Assembly: GCA_027306785.1 (NCBI GenBank)
Contig: DAHUZB010000024.1
Coordinates: forward strand, 62,001-126,000
Source: Vulcanimicrobiota bacterium
Lineage (GTDB): Bacteria > Vulcanimicrobiota > Vulcanimicrobiia > Vulcanimicrobiales > Vulcanimicrobiaceae
Direction of reading: 5' to 3'
Length of the DNA stretch: 64,000 bases
The notes under the pieces are model-generated. The model worked only from the letters and a program-made list of their open reading frames with translations. It searched no databases and was not told where the DNA came from. Numbering within the stretch: the first letter of the stretch is position 1; each line of letters starts with the position of its first letter. Position numbers and translations under genes: made by a program. Below, piece by piece: positions 8,123 through 16,920 of the stretch.

Positions 8123-9130
8123 TCAGGCGCTCCACGCCGCGACACAGCGGTCGAACACCGCACGCTCGAAGCGCGCGCGTTCCCATCGTGGATCGTCGAT
8201 CGGTGCGAGTTCCTCCATACGTGTCCCCGCAATCCGTATGCCGTAACGCTCCTCGAGCGCGCGATTGTCGTCGGCAAAACGTTCGATGAAGCGCAGGTGT
8301 TCGTCGCGCGTCAGGAGCGCGTATCGTTCGTCGAGCAGGGAGCGCGGTACGTCGGGAACGTGTTCGGCAAAGAATTGCCCGGCATCGTCGGGGAGCCCGA
8401 TGTCGGGTCGCAGGTGCACGAACGTATACCCCAGCAGCGCGCCGAAGGTGAGGCTTTCGTTGATGCGCGGGTGCGCGAGCTCCAAGCCGAGCGACGAGGG
8501 ATCGAAGCCGGGGATGAGGCGCGCGAGCGCCGACATGAAGTCGTAGAAAATCACCATCGTATCGGCCGAGCGTGCGTATGGACGCACGACGATATCCTCG
8601 GGGCCGAACGCGCCGACGAAGGCTCGTTCGATCGCGCCGTACTCGACCGCGACATTGCTCTCCGGCAATCGATAGATACCGGTCCGGATGACTTCGTCGA
8701 TCAGCGCTCCGAGCGGCCGAACCGCCCCGTGTTTGATCTGTTCGACGAAAAGCGACTCCAAAAACTCCGCCTGCGCGCGTAGGTAGAGCAAGGCGCGGGG
8801 GCGTGCGCCGCTCGCGCGAATCCCTTCGGCAAGGATGGTCAGCGCTTCAGGCCGGTCGTGGAGGAGCGAAAATTCCTCCGAACTCAAGATCGACGATGTT
8901 TCGACGGCGCCGAGTTCGGCGAAGATGCCGCCGATGTTGGGTCCGCGCTCGCCGCGAACCAATTCCCATGCGACGTTGTGGTTGCCGGGCACGACGCCGT
9001 ACCAGCCGGTCTTGGCGAAGTGCAATCCGGCCCGGGCAAGCGCTGCATCGTTCGTTTGCAGAAAGTACTGAAGCGAGGTCGTACCCGTCTTATGGGTGCC
9101 GACGTGCACGACACAGATGCGTTCGCTCAT
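8123..9130 (-). CDS. Sulfotransferase-like protein
   Basis: A protein of 335 residues if it starts at the ATG giving MSERICVVHVGTHKTGTT; the open frame runs 23 codons further upstream, but this start puts the P-loop in the usual place. VGTHKTGTTSLQ at residues about 9-20 is the 5'-phosphosulfate binding loop of PAPS-dependent sulfotransferases. The rest is a divergent alpha/beta protein. Location next to the PAPS-producing cysD-cysNC unit and a glycosyltransferase suggests sulfation of a surface glycan. Some proteins with this loop have other or unknown functions, so the activity is inferred. Confidence 0.55.
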   Translation of the reverse strand: MSERICVVHVGTHKTGTTSLQYFLQTNDAALARAGLHFAKTGWYGVVPGNHNVAWELVRGERGPNIGGIFAELGAVETSSILSSEEFSLLHDRPEALTILAEGIRASGARPRALLYLRAQAEFLESLFVEQIKHGAVRPLGALIDEVIRTGIYRLPESNVAVEYGAIERAFVGAFGPEDIVVRPYARSADTMVIFYDFMSALARLIPGFDPSSLGLELAHPRINESLTFGALLGYTFVHLRPDIGLPDDAGQFFAEHVPDVPRSLLDERYALLTRDEHLRFIERFADDNRALEERYGIRIAGTRMEELAPIDDPRWERARFERAVFDRCVAAWSA

Positions 9131-9186
9131 TCCGGGGCGGCTTCGACCGGGGAGCGCGGCAACCATGCGCGGAAGTGCTTCGAACG

Positions 9187-10320
9187 ATGAGTGCAGCACC
9201 GTTCGGCGTCAACGTGGTCGGCTACGTCAGCGCTCGGCTCGGACTCGGCGTCGCGGCTCGAGCTTCGGTCGCCGCGCTTGCGGCGGCGGGCGTGCCGGTC
9301 GCGGTGGTCGATGTCGTGTTGCCCGACGGCCGTTCGAATGCCGATGTGACCTGGGCGCACCTCAACATCACCGATACGGCGAGCCTGCCGCATCCGGTGA
9401 ACCTGGTGCACCTGAATCCGTTCGAGGCGCGCAATATCCGGTCGCAGTTTCCGCAATGGTTTGCGGCCGCGACGAACATCGTGGTGCCGTTTTTCGAACT
9501 GATGGATATCCCGAACGACTGGCTCGCACCGATCTCCCGCTACGACGCGGTCTTCGCGCCGACGCAACACATCGCGGCAGCGGTGCTCGGATCGGTCGAC
9601 GTGCCGGTGCGCCACTATCCCATGGCGGCGGACGTGGGCGAGGTGCGTCCCGCGCCGCGCGAGGCCTACGGGATTCCTCGCGATCGCTTCGTCTTCGCGA
9701 CGACCTTCGATACCGACAGCGGACTGAAGCGCAAGAACGGGATCGGCCTGCTGCGCGCGTTCGCGGCCGCCTTCGAGGGGCGTACCGATGTTGCGCTCTT
9801 CGTGAAGGTGAACGGCATTCTGCGGCATCCCGAGCTCGAGCGTATCATCGCGACCATGTCACCGGGCAGCGTGATCCTGTTCGATCGCTATCTGCCCTAT
9901 GGGGAGCTGCTCGGCGTCTACGCCGCCTGCGACGCATTCGTCTCGCTGCATCGCGCCGAGGGCTTGGGGCTCGGCTTGATGGAGGCGATGCTGCTCGGGA
10001 GACCGGTCATCGCGACCGGGTGGTCGGGCAACATGGATTTCATGGACGATGCGAGCGCCGCGCTCGTGAACTACAGCTACACGCCCGTGTTCGACACGCA
10101 GCCCGCCTACGATCCGGGATCGTTCGCCCGCCGACAGCTCTGGGCCGAGCCCGACGTGCTGCATGCGATTCAGGTGCTGCGCCGAATCGCCGCGGATGCC
10201 GTTTACCGCGACAAGCTCGCGACGACCGGTAAGGCGCGCGCACTCGCCCGGCGCGAGGCATTTTTCGGCGGCGGCGCCGCGGATCGGATCAAGAGCTTTT
10301 GGGAGGCTCGAAAGGGATGA
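9187..10320 (+). CDS. GT4-like glycosyltransferase
   Basis: A protein of 377 residues with a GT-B fold. The N-terminal half begins GVNVVGYVSARLGLGVAAR, and the C-terminal half holds the donor-binding signature HRAEGLGLGLMEAMLLGRP, where two Glu residues about seven apart contact the nucleotide sugar in GT4 enzymes. I chose the ATG at 9187; the frame is open far upstream but lies antisense to the sulfotransferase-like gene. It probably adds a sugar in the cytosol during surface polysaccharide assembly. Its 3' end overlaps the convergent 601-residue glycosyltransferase gene by 32 bases. Confidence 0.75.
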   Translation: MSAAPFGVNVVGYVSARLGLGVAARASVAALAAAGVPVAVVDVVLPDGRSNADVTWAHLNITDTASLPHPVNLVHLNPFEARNIRSQFPQWFAAATNIVVPFFELMDIPNDWLAPISRYDAVFAPTQHIAAAVLGSVDVPVRHYPMAADVGEVRPAPREAYGIPRDRFVFATTFDTDSGLKRKNGIGLLRAFAAAFEGRTDVALFVKVNGILRHPELERIIATMSPGSVILFDRYLPYGELLGVYAACDAFVSLHRAEGLGLGLMEAMLLGRPVIATGWSGNMDFMDDASAALVNYSYTPVFDTQPAYDPGSFARRQLWAEPDVLHAIQVLRRIAADAVYRDKLATTGKARALARREAFFGGGAADRIKSFWEARKG

Positions 10321-12094
10321 TTCCCCGTTCGAGCACGTAGCGCCGATGGTACTCGAACCGTGACGAGCCATCGTCTACGTACGAATCGATCGCATTCAAA
10401 AAGCGCCCGATGACCGTCCACGCCAGCGGCTCTCCGATGAGCGCGACTCCTCCGCGGGTACTGCGTTGAAGGTCGTTCATCGCCGATTGGGCATCCGGCG
10501 AACGTGTGAGCGTGGGAATCCAGACAATGCCGATTTCGTCTTCTCGAAGATTTGCGTTACGGAGAAGTTCGACCGCGGAGGTCAAGGTCGTGCTAAGGAC
10601 GGCGTGAACATGTGTGGCACCCGAGAATGTGATCGGAGGAGAACTGCTCGTCGGCGGTATGCGATCGGCAAACGCATCGAACACCTCAATAATTTCGCGC
10701 GGGACGTCATGCTTGCAATCAAGTCGACCGTCGGAGTAACGAGCTATCGGCGTGCTTTCGTCCATCCATCGACGTGTCGCAAGGACGATGGCCTGAACGT
10801 TTTCGGGTGGCATAGCGAGCGTGCGGCCCCAAGGAACCGGATTTTCTACGCTTACGCCGAGCCGAAGGAGGTCGCCGAACTTCGCACAGATTTCTCCCAG
10901 CATATCGAGCCCGTCCTCGATCCCACCCGCTACGACGATCCGAACAGAAGCTTGTTCTCCGAATAGCCGGTTGGGAACCGGCTTTCCACTAAACACGTCT
11001 ATAAGCCACGGAATCAGCGCTTCAATACCATTTCTCCGTGACGCGGTCGTTTTCGCCACCTCGCCGAGGCGCTCGCGCAAACCTTGATCTTGAGCGAGGT
11101 AGAAGAGCGCTTCCTCAAAGCTCGTCGGCGGAACGAAATTCGTCCATTCAAGAAAGGCGTAGTCGAGGATATGGAAGCCGTACAGGCCGCGGCTGACGTT
11201 CGGGGTGCTCGGGTGCGAACTCGCGCAGGTTACGATCACGGGCTTTCCGGCCATCGCCGCCTCCAAAATCGTGGTGGCCTCCCCCGCGTAGATGTCGCAC
11301 GCGTGATAAAGGTCCGCTAGATCGTATCGCGATCCGAGGAAGAGCGTATTCGGGTGGCTCTTGGAGCGAGTTTCACTTGCCAGGGTACCGTCTCCGACGA
11401 CCACGAGGCGAATTCGGCGGTCGACTCGGCGTGATGCCGTGTCCGCCGCGAAGGAAAGCGGAGGGATAGCGGGCGCTTTATCGATATCAAGGCGACCGAC
11501 CGTTAACAGCATCAGTTCGTCCGGTTGTATGCCGAGTTCCGCGCGCACGGCAGCCGGACTGCGCTGAGGCAATGACGTTCGCTCATCAATCGGGAATGCC
11601 GAGTAGCGAACGGAACGCCAATCAAAGCCGAATGCGCTTGCATGAACCCGCGCCGTGTCGAAAGAGTAGGCGATGACCCGACCTTCATGTGCCGCCTTTT
11701 GAAGCGCCGCCTGATTCTCTCGCGTGTGCGGTACGAAATATGTATCGGAAAGAATCGGAACGAAAACCGGATATTTTTCGCCGAGGGCCGCATTGGCCAT
11801 CATAAACGGAAATTTCGCCGTCGCAAAGACGGCGTCGATCGAGTGCGTTTCTACGGCGCGTACGAGCCGTGCGGTGTCCGAGACGAGTTCCTCGTACTGC
11901 AGCGGGGCCACTTGACGGACCGAACCGATCTCGATGTGCGGAATTTCTCTGCCGTCGATTTCAGTCAATAGCGGACTGATCGGCGATGCAACAATGACAT
12001 GGTGACCGAGTGAGAGCAGAGAACGTGCCAGCATTAGCATGAAACGTCCCTGACCATCGACCTTCTCCATCTCCGTGAAGAGGAGAATATTCAT
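10289..12094 (-). CDS. Glycosyltransferase with long C-terminal extension
   Basis: A protein of 601 residues. The first 370 or so look like a GT-B glycosyltransferase: MNILLFTEMEKVDGQGRF at the acceptor-domain start, LLTVGRLDIDKAP at the linker, and a donor-site segment YAGEATTILEAAMAGKPVIV with the E-x7-E pattern. The remaining 230 residues (from about VRIVVAGGIEDG) form a second alpha/beta region that I do not recognise and which usual GT4 enzymes lack. Base composition is lower in GC than the flanking housekeeping genes. Its start overlaps the upstream methyltransferase stop by 4 bases; it is the last gene of the wecE operon. Confidence 0.65.
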   Translation of the reverse strand: MNILLFTEMEKVDGQGRFMLMLARSLLSLGHHVIVASPISPLLTEIDGREIPHIEIGSVRQVAPLQYEELVSDTARLVRAVETHSIDAVFATAKFPFMMANAALGEKYPVFVPILSDTYFVPHTRENQAALQKAAHEGRVIAYSFDTARVHASAFGFDWRSVRYSAFPIDERTSLPQRSPAAVRAELGIQPDELMLLTVGRLDIDKAPAIPPLSFAADTASRRVDRRIRLVVVGDGTLASETRSKSHPNTLFLGSRYDLADLYHACDIYAGEATTILEAAMAGKPVIVTCASSHPSTPNVSRGLYGFHILDYAFLEWTNFVPPTSFEEALFYLAQDQGLRERLGEVAKTTASRRNGIEALIPWLIDVFSGKPVPNRLFGEQASVRIVVAGGIEDGLDMLGEICAKFGDLLRLGVSVENPVPWGRTLAMPPENVQAIVLATRRWMDESTPIARYSDGRLDCKHDVPREIIEVFDAFADRIPPTSSSPPITFSGATHVHAVLSTTLTSAVELLRNANLREDEIGIVWIPTLTRSPDAQSAMNDLQRSTRGGVALIGEPLAWTVIGRFLNAIDSYVDDGSSRFEYHRRYVLERGIIPFEPPKSS

Positions 12095-12714
12095 GGTGCT
12101 ACCGGAGCATTGGAACAGACGACGGTGAATTCATACAGTCCATAATCAGCGAGCATCGCGATCCATCGTCCGAATCGTTTGCGGCAGTAACGTGTGATGA
12201 GCTCCGGATCCGCATAATACAGCGTCGATTTCATGCGGTCGGGGTCCGAAAACTTGGTCAGCATATTGAACGAGATACTGCGGCTCGCCAGCCGCATGAG
12301 TTCATCCAGAGTCTTGATTGCATAGCGTTCCCAAGCGTCGGTTTCCGTATCCAACTTGACATTGAAAATTCCGCTTGCGACAACGATGTCAAATCGATCA
12401 AGATCAGCCCTTTTTGAAGTGAATATCGCCTCGGGGTGCAGGGACCGGGCCGTTTCAATCATTGCTTCGGATATGTCGTACCCGACGTAGGTGGCCCGGG
12501 GATTCCATTCGAGAAGGAATTCGTAAAAGGCACCGTAACCGCACCCGTAGTCGAGGACGCTGGGCGAGCCGGATCGGGGAATAGCGCGCGAAAGGGCGCC
12601 AAACCGAGTGATCTGTGATTCCTCGGAGTTCCAGTCTACTCCGCGAGGCGAAGCGCCGAACTGCGCCAGGGCTCGATCGTAGTATTCCGCGACGCGTGCC
12701 TCAAGATCGCTCAT
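12091..12714 (-). CDS. Class I SAM-dependent methyltransferase
   Basis: A protein of 207 residues with the Rossmann-fold methyltransferase motif I VLDYGCGYGAF near residue 53, an acidic residue after strand 2 (YVGYDISEAMIETAR), and a motif IV-like FDIVVASGIFNV. It is probably cytosolic. Position between a WbqC-family gene and a glycosyltransferase, with start/stop overlaps on both sides, points to methylation of a sugar or a nucleotide-sugar intermediate. The acceptor cannot be told from sequence. GC content is lower than in the rest of the window, as for its neighbours. Confidence 0.75.
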   Translation of the reverse strand: MSDLEARVAEYYDRALAQFGASPRGVDWNSEESQITRFGALSRAIPRSGSPSVLDYGCGYGAFYEFLLEWNPRATYVGYDISEAMIETARSLHPEAIFTSKRADLDRFDIVVASGIFNVKLDTETDAWERYAIKTLDELMRLASRSISFNMLTKFSDPDRMKSTLYYADPELITRYCRKRFGRWIAMLADYGLYEFTVVCSNAPVAP

Positions 12715-13433
12715 TACGTCTCGATCGCCGGAACGGAGTGCAGATAATTTCGCGCTTCCGGTCCAAGGTGAAGGATCATATCGAGTATTGAAACTCCGTG
12801 TGAGAACGGCGGGTGCAACTGTTCGTATTCACGGTAGCCCTCATAGCTTTTAAATGACACGCTGATGCCCCGGCATTCGAAGCTCTCGGTGTCGAGGTAG
12901 GCTTTTGCCGCGGGGCCGGAAAGATACTCGGTTGCGCCACGGCTCACGCAAATCTCAACGAGTCTGAGATTCCGATCCGGCGGCGTCTCAAAGTTATCCG
13001 AACGTATGATCGGCGTTGAAATTCCCAGGAGCTCACAGAGGCCGCGTATTAGCAATTCGTTTACTCTCGTGAGCAATACTTCGCCGGCTACAAGCTGATA
13101 GAGCTCCTCTATTCTCGGAAAATATTGCTTGAAATGCGGTGCTTTCCCGTATGAGTGTCGTATGGCGGAAAGGTGTCTGTCGTGCCAGCAGGGGTCTGCA
13201 ATGGCCGTCTCATTAATGAGTTGCTCGTACTTGCCTTTTGCATCAATCGGGATTGTGAGCCAAAGAGCTCCGTTCGCGGATTTTATGATATTCCGGTTTC
13301 GCCAGTCGCGGCGTGTGTATTGAACGTCTTCAAGTAAGACGAATTCATCGCAGAGGGAGATGAAGTCGAAATAACCCTTCCATGGGATGTAGTTCGATTG
13401 AATTATCCCGAGGCGCTTGCGGGGGGGAGTCAT
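12714..13433 (-). CDS. WbqC family protein
   Basis: A protein of 239 residues. RLGIIQSNYIPWKGYFDFI at the N-terminus, FVLLEDVQYTRRDWRNRN and the later YLSGPAAKAYLD match the WbqC-like family closely. Members are common in O-antigen and other polysaccharide clusters; their biochemical role is not firmly established, and an aminotransferase- or acyltransferase-associated role in sugar modification has been suggested. The gene shares single bases with the genes on both sides. A run of seven C residues lies within codons 3-5, so a one-base slip would shift the frame almost from the start. Confidence 0.85.
   Translation of the reverse strand: MTPPRKRLGIIQSNYIPWKGYFDFISLCDEFVLLEDVQYTRRDWRNRNIIKSANGALWLTIPIDAKGKYEQLINETAIADPCWHDRHLSAIRHSYGKAPHFKQYFPRIEELYQLVAGEVLLTRVNELLIRGLCELLGISTPIIRSDNFETPPDRNLRLVEICVSRGATEYLSGPAAKAYLDTESFECRGISVSFKSYEGYREYEQLHPPFSHGVSILDMILHLGPEARNYLHSVPAIET
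13421..13427. repeat. Seven-base G/C homopolymer at the start of the WbqC gene
   Basis: Seven consecutive G on the plus strand (C on the coding strand), within the third to fifth codons of the WbqC-family gene. Mononucleotide tracts of this kind can slip during replication and switch glycan genes on and off. Two 8-base tracts occur in the neighbouring aminotransferase gene. The frame is intact in this sequence. Confidence 0.6.
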
Positions 13434-14095
13434 CAGAAATTGCGCAGTTGGCTGCTCGAGCGATCTTGCGAGAAAGTCTCGCTTCCCTTGTAAACGGAGC
13501 CATCCGGAGCGTCATGAAGAATTAGCGCTCCCGCCCCGATGACGCAATCCCCGCCGATCGATATTCCATCCCTAAGCGTCGCGTTAACGCCCAGAAAGGA
13601 ATTGTCTCCGATATGGCAGCTACCCGATATTACGGCGTGGCTTGCAATAAAGACATTGTTACCGATCGTGGAGTGATGGCCGATGTGGTTTCCGCTCCAG
13701 AGGACGCAGTTGTCTCCTATCGTGACGAACGGCTGAATGACGTTATTTTCGAAAATGAAGCAAGCCTGGCCGATCGTCTGGCTATTCCATCTCTGAACGG
13801 ACGAGTGCACGTATGATGGAAGGGTATACCCGAGATCGCGAAGACGTTCGACGGTCTTCCGCCGATTGGCATTCAATTTGCTGAAGCCTATGGCGCAGAA
13901 TACGCTGATATCCGCCGGCCGAAACTCCTTGGACAGGGCAAGCGTGTCGATTACCGGGATCCCGAGTAGAGATGTCGCCTCGTTAAAGCCCTCGTCGACA
14001 CAAAACGCTTCGATTGTGTAATCGGCATCCTCTTGGAGATAGACGGAGGCCACTTGCGCGAAAGCGCCCGTACCGAAAATGACTGCTCGTCTCAT
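13433..14095 (-). CDS. NeuD/PglD-like sugar N- or O-acetyltransferase
   Basis: A protein of 220 residues in two parts. The N-terminal part (1-80) is a small Rossmann-like domain (RRAVIFGTGAFAQVA). The C-terminal part is a left-handed beta-helix of hexapeptide repeats, for example QPFVTIGDNCVLW and SHAVISGSCHIGDNSF, with a His-rich turn GNHIGHHSTIGNN that resembles the catalytic His of PglD. Such enzymes use acetyl-CoA to acetylate UDP- or dTDP-amino sugars. The upstream gene encodes the WecE aminotransferase, so acetylation of its dTDP-4-amino-4,6-dideoxyhexose product is a reasonable prediction. The start overlaps the wecE stop by 4 bases. Confidence 0.8.
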   Translation of the reverse strand: MRRAVIFGTGAFAQVASVYLQEDADYTIEAFCVDEGFNEATSLLGIPVIDTLALSKEFRPADISVFCAIGFSKLNANRRKTVERLRDLGYTLPSYVHSSVQRWNSQTIGQACFIFENNVIQPFVTIGDNCVLWSGNHIGHHSTIGNNVFIASHAVISGSCHIGDNSFLGVNATLRDGISIGGDCVIGAGALILHDAPDGSVYKGSETFSQDRSSSQLRNF

Positions 14096-15279
14096 GCGGA
14101 AACCTCAAACGACGTGATGACATCGGTGACGTAGTTTTGCTGCTCGGCGGTCATTGACGTGAAGAACGGTAGACGGACGAGTCTATCGCTAATCCGTTCC
14201 GTAACGGGGCATTGGGCGGGGGGGGCTCCGAGGCGACGGGCCATTTCGGATTGATGCAGCGGAACGTAGTGAAAAGCAGTGTTGATGGAGCGCTCACGTA
14301 GGTATGCCATAAAGCGCTGTCGTTCGGTCAGGGATGGAAGGACGAGATAGAACATATGATACGACTGGGTCGCGTACGAGGGTATATGAGGCATTTGAAC
14401 GCCTTGAAGTCGGGCCCATTGAGCTAAGCGCTCAGAATACCTCTCCCAGAGAGCGGCTCGACGCCCTTGTATATGCTCCTTAGCTTCGAGTTGTCCGAGA
14501 AGATAGGCCGCCGGCAACTCGGCCGGAAGATAGCTCGAGCCCTTTCCTACCCATGAATATTTGTCGATTTGGCCGCGATAGAATCGGCTGCGATTCGTGC
14601 CCTTTTCCCGTACGATTTCAGCGGTCTCTATCAGCGAGGCGTCGTTTAGGACGAGAGCCCCCCCCTCCCCGCAAGTAAAATTTTTCGTTTCATGAAAACT
14701 TTGAGCCGCAATGGTTCCGATGCTGCCGAGCGGGCGCCCTTTGTAGAGCCCGAAGAGCCCGTGTGCGTTGTCTTCCAGCAGATGGATGCCGTGCCGGTGC
14801 GCGATTTCCGAGATCACATCCATATCGCAGGCGACACCCGCGTAGTGGACCACGACAATCGCCTTCGTTCGCTTCGTGATTGCCGCTTCGATCAAGCGCT
14901 CGTCGATATTCATGGTATCCGGGCGTATGTCTACGAATACCGGTTTCGCGCCTTGCAGAACAAACGCGTTTGCCGTCGATACGAACGTGAAAGAGGGCAT
15001 GATGACTTCGTCGCCGGCCCCGATATCGAGGATGAGCGGCATCATTTCGAGCGCATGCGTGCAGTTTGTCGTTAGCAGGACCTTGTTGACTCCCAACGCG
15101 CCCTCGAGCAGCGCCTGGCAAGCCTTCGTGTACGGGCCGTCGCCGGACAGGTGGGACCCGTCCAAGACCGCGTTCACGTACTCGCGCTCGGTGCCCACGC
15201 ACGTCGCGAGATTGAAGGGTACGCGTGGGGAGATGCCGTTGCCCATGTGCTCCACAAAGAATTCGGATAGTCGTTGCAT
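14092..15279 (-). CDS. wecE: dTDP-4-amino-4,6-dideoxygalactose transaminase
   Basis: A protein of 395 residues that resembles WecE (RffA) along its whole length: GDEVIMPSFTFVSTANAFVL, VDIRPDTMNIDERLIEAAIT, VVHYAGVACDMD and the PLP-lysine segment SFHETKNFTCGEGGA. The enzyme transfers an amino group from glutamate to C4 of dTDP-4-keto-6-deoxyglucose, giving dTDP-Fuc4N. The keto sugar would come from RfbA and RfbB, encoded 3-5 kb away. It is the first gene of a five-gene overlapping leftward operon. Two 8-base G/C tracts lie inside the coding sequence. The family is firm; the exact stereochemistry of the product is inferred from similarity. Confidence 0.88.
   Translation of the reverse strand: MQRLSEFFVEHMGNGISPRVPFNLATCVGTEREYVNAVLDGSHLSGDGPYTKACQALLEGALGVNKVLLTTNCTHALEMMPLILDIGAGDEVIMPSFTFVSTANAFVLQGAKPVFVDIRPDTMNIDERLIEAAITKRTKAIVVVHYAGVACDMDVISEIAHRHGIHLLEDNAHGLFGLYKGRPLGSIGTIAAQSFHETKNFTCGEGGALVLNDASLIETAEIVREKGTNRSRFYRGQIDKYSWVGKGSSYLPAELPAAYLLGQLEAKEHIQGRRAALWERYSERLAQWARLQGVQMPHIPSYATQSYHMFYLVLPSLTERQRFMAYLRERSINTAFHYVPLHQSEMARRLGAPPAQCPVTERISDRLVRLPFFTSMTAEQQNYVTDVITSFEVSA
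14218..14225. repeat. Eight-base G/C homopolymer inside wecE
   Basis: Eight consecutive G on the plus strand, which read as C on the coding strand in the RLGAPPAQCP region near the C-terminus of WecE. A possible slippage site; the frame is intact here. Confidence 0.55.
14658..14665. repeat. Second eight-base G/C homopolymer inside wecE
   Basis: Eight consecutive C on the plus strand (G on the coding strand), in the CGEGGALVL region just after the PLP-lysine of WecE, followed after one base by four more C. A possible slippage site; a one-base change would truncate the enzyme in its middle. Confidence 0.55.
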
Positions 15280-15334
15280 TTAGGTTATCGGTTTTCGAGG
15301 AAATGCCCCTTAGAGGTTCAAAAAACGTTATCGC

Positions 15335-16231
15335 GTGCGTTGGAAGAAATTTGGCCGCGTCTTCACTCCGTCCGGCGAGCAGCCGTGGATGCGTACTCAC
15401 GCTGCGCTGCCCTGGGCGGTTCCCGGCTCTACCGGCGGATTTCGCGTCTTCCTCGCGGGGCGCGACGAATTCGGCCGCTCGAATATCGGGACGATCGATC
15501 TTGACGACGGGATGCGGTATGTACCCGGATCCGAGCGGTGCGTTCTCGAACCCGGTGCTCTGGGCGCCTTCGATGATTGCGGAGTGATGAATGCGTGTCT
15601 GGTCGGTGAAGAGGGGGCACGCCGGCTTTACTATGTCGGCATGACGACCGGTTGCACGGTACCATTTCGCTCCTTCACGGGGCTGGCCGTAGAGCAGGGT
15701 GACGCTTCGTTTCTCCGGTTTTCTCGCTCCCCGATCCTGGAGCGGGATCCCGTCGATCCGTTTTTGACTGCGGCAAGTTTCGTTTTGCGAATCGATGAGC
15801 GCTGGATGATGTGGTATACGTCGGGAGTGCGTTGGACGGTCGAAAACGGTGCGCCGAAGCATTATTATCACATCAAATATGCGCATTCCGTCGACGGCAT
15901 CCATTGGCAGCGCGATGGGCTCGTCTGCATCGACTTTCGACCCGGCGAATATGCAATTGCGCGACCGTTCGTCTCCTATGATGGAACCCGGTTTAAAATG
16001 TGGTACTCCTTTCGGGGAGAGCGTTACCGAATCGGCTACGCAGAATCAGCTGATGGCCTGACGTGGGAACGGATGGACGAGCGAGCGGGCATTGAACCGA
16101 GTCCGGAGGGATGGGACTCCGAGATGATCTGCTATGCGAGTATTTTCGAAAGCGCGGGCGAGCAGTACATGCTGTACAATGGAAACGGATATGGGCGGAC
16201 CGGCTTCGGGATTGCGGTCCGTATCGATTAA
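15335..16231 (+). CDS. Beta-propeller glycosidase-like protein
   Basis: A protein of 298 residues starting at a GTG. Repeated blade-like patterns occur: RRLYYVGMTTG, RWMMWYTSGVRW, IKYAHSVDGIHWQRDG, FKMWYSFRGERYRIGYAESADGLTWER. This YAxSxDGxxW periodicity is typical of five-bladed propellers of glycoside hydrolase families 43, 32, 68 or 130. No signal peptide is visible, so it may be cytosolic. It is the only plus-strand gene in the low-GC glycan block, divergent from wecE (55-base gap) and convergent with the FkbM gene (4-base overlap). It may trim or remodel a glycan or act as a sugar phosphorylase; the catalytic residues were not assigned. Confidence 0.55.
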   Translation: MRWKKFGRVFTPSGEQPWMRTHAALPWAVPGSTGGFRVFLAGRDEFGRSNIGTIDLDDGMRYVPGSERCVLEPGALGAFDDCGVMNACLVGEEGARRLYYVGMTTGCTVPFRSFTGLAVEQGDASFLRFSRSPILERDPVDPFLTAASFVLRIDERWMMWYTSGVRWTVENGAPKHYYHIKYAHSVDGIHWQRDGLVCIDFRPGEYAIARPFVSYDGTRFKMWYSFRGERYRIGYAESADGLTWERMDERAGIEPSPEGWDSEMICYASIFESAGEQYMLYNGNGYGRTGFGIAVRID

Positions 16232-16920
16232 GCGCGAAGGTAGAGCGATTCGCCCCAAGCCGGGAACGTTCGGTCCCCCTCGTAAAGTTCGTGATTTATG
16301 CGCTCGATACACCGAAAGCCGCGACTTGCCAGAACTGAGTCGATTTCGTCTTCGAGGGCACAGCCTTCATACATTTCGATGATGTTCGTTTCGACCAGGA
16401 TAGCATCGAATTGATGTAGCGCCTGCTCTGCGCCGCGGAGCGCCTGCCGCTCGGCTCCCTGAATGTCGATGTTGAGAAAATTGCATCCGTCGAGCCGCCC
16501 GCCGAGCAACAGCGTATCGAGCATCATCCCGGGTGCCACGATTGATCGCTTCGTCTTCAGCGTCGGGACGATTTCACCTAATCGCTTGAGCTGCAATAGC
16601 GAAGATGACTCATCATTGCCGCTCCTGCTCTCGTTGAGGAAAAGAGTGACCGGCATGTCGGCATCGGTGATTGCCGCATGGATGACGTCTACGCCGGCGT
16701 TTTGCCCGTAGGTCGCTCGTAATGATTCGCAGTGCGCCGGATTCGCCTCGATAAGAACGATCTGACTGAGCGATCGTTCGAGGTAGAGCGGGCATTCCTG
16801 TCCGAGGTGAGCGCCGACATGAACCACGCCGCGCAATTCGATCCTACTTGCCAGGACATCAAGGAAAAACCGGGTTGTTGCTTCATGGTCGTCCGGTAAA
16901 ACTTGAACTCTCGGCTGCAT
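16228..16920 (-). CDS. FkbM family methyltransferase
   Basis: A protein of 230 residues with the FkbM signature: GVVHVGAHLGQECPLYLE at motif I, VLIEANPAHCESLR after it, and the later NFLNIDIQGAERQALRGAE. FkbM-type enzymes transfer a methyl group from SAM to a hydroxyl, often of a sugar in a polysaccharide or glycolipid. It is the last gene of a leftward chain that runs from rfbB through rfbA, a methyltransferase and a probable oxygenase, and it shares one base with the preceding gene. A glycan target is therefore likely. Confidence 0.82.
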   Translation of the reverse strand: MQPRVQVLPDDHEATTRFFLDVLASRIELRGVVHVGAHLGQECPLYLERSLSQIVLIEANPAHCESLRATYGQNAGVDVIHAAITDADMPVTLFLNESRSGNDESSSLLQLKRLGEIVPTLKTKRSIVAPGMMLDTLLLGGRLDGCNFLNIDIQGAERQALRGAEQALHQFDAILVETNIIEMYEGCALEDEIDSVLASRGFRCIERINHELYEGDRTFPAWGESLYLRA

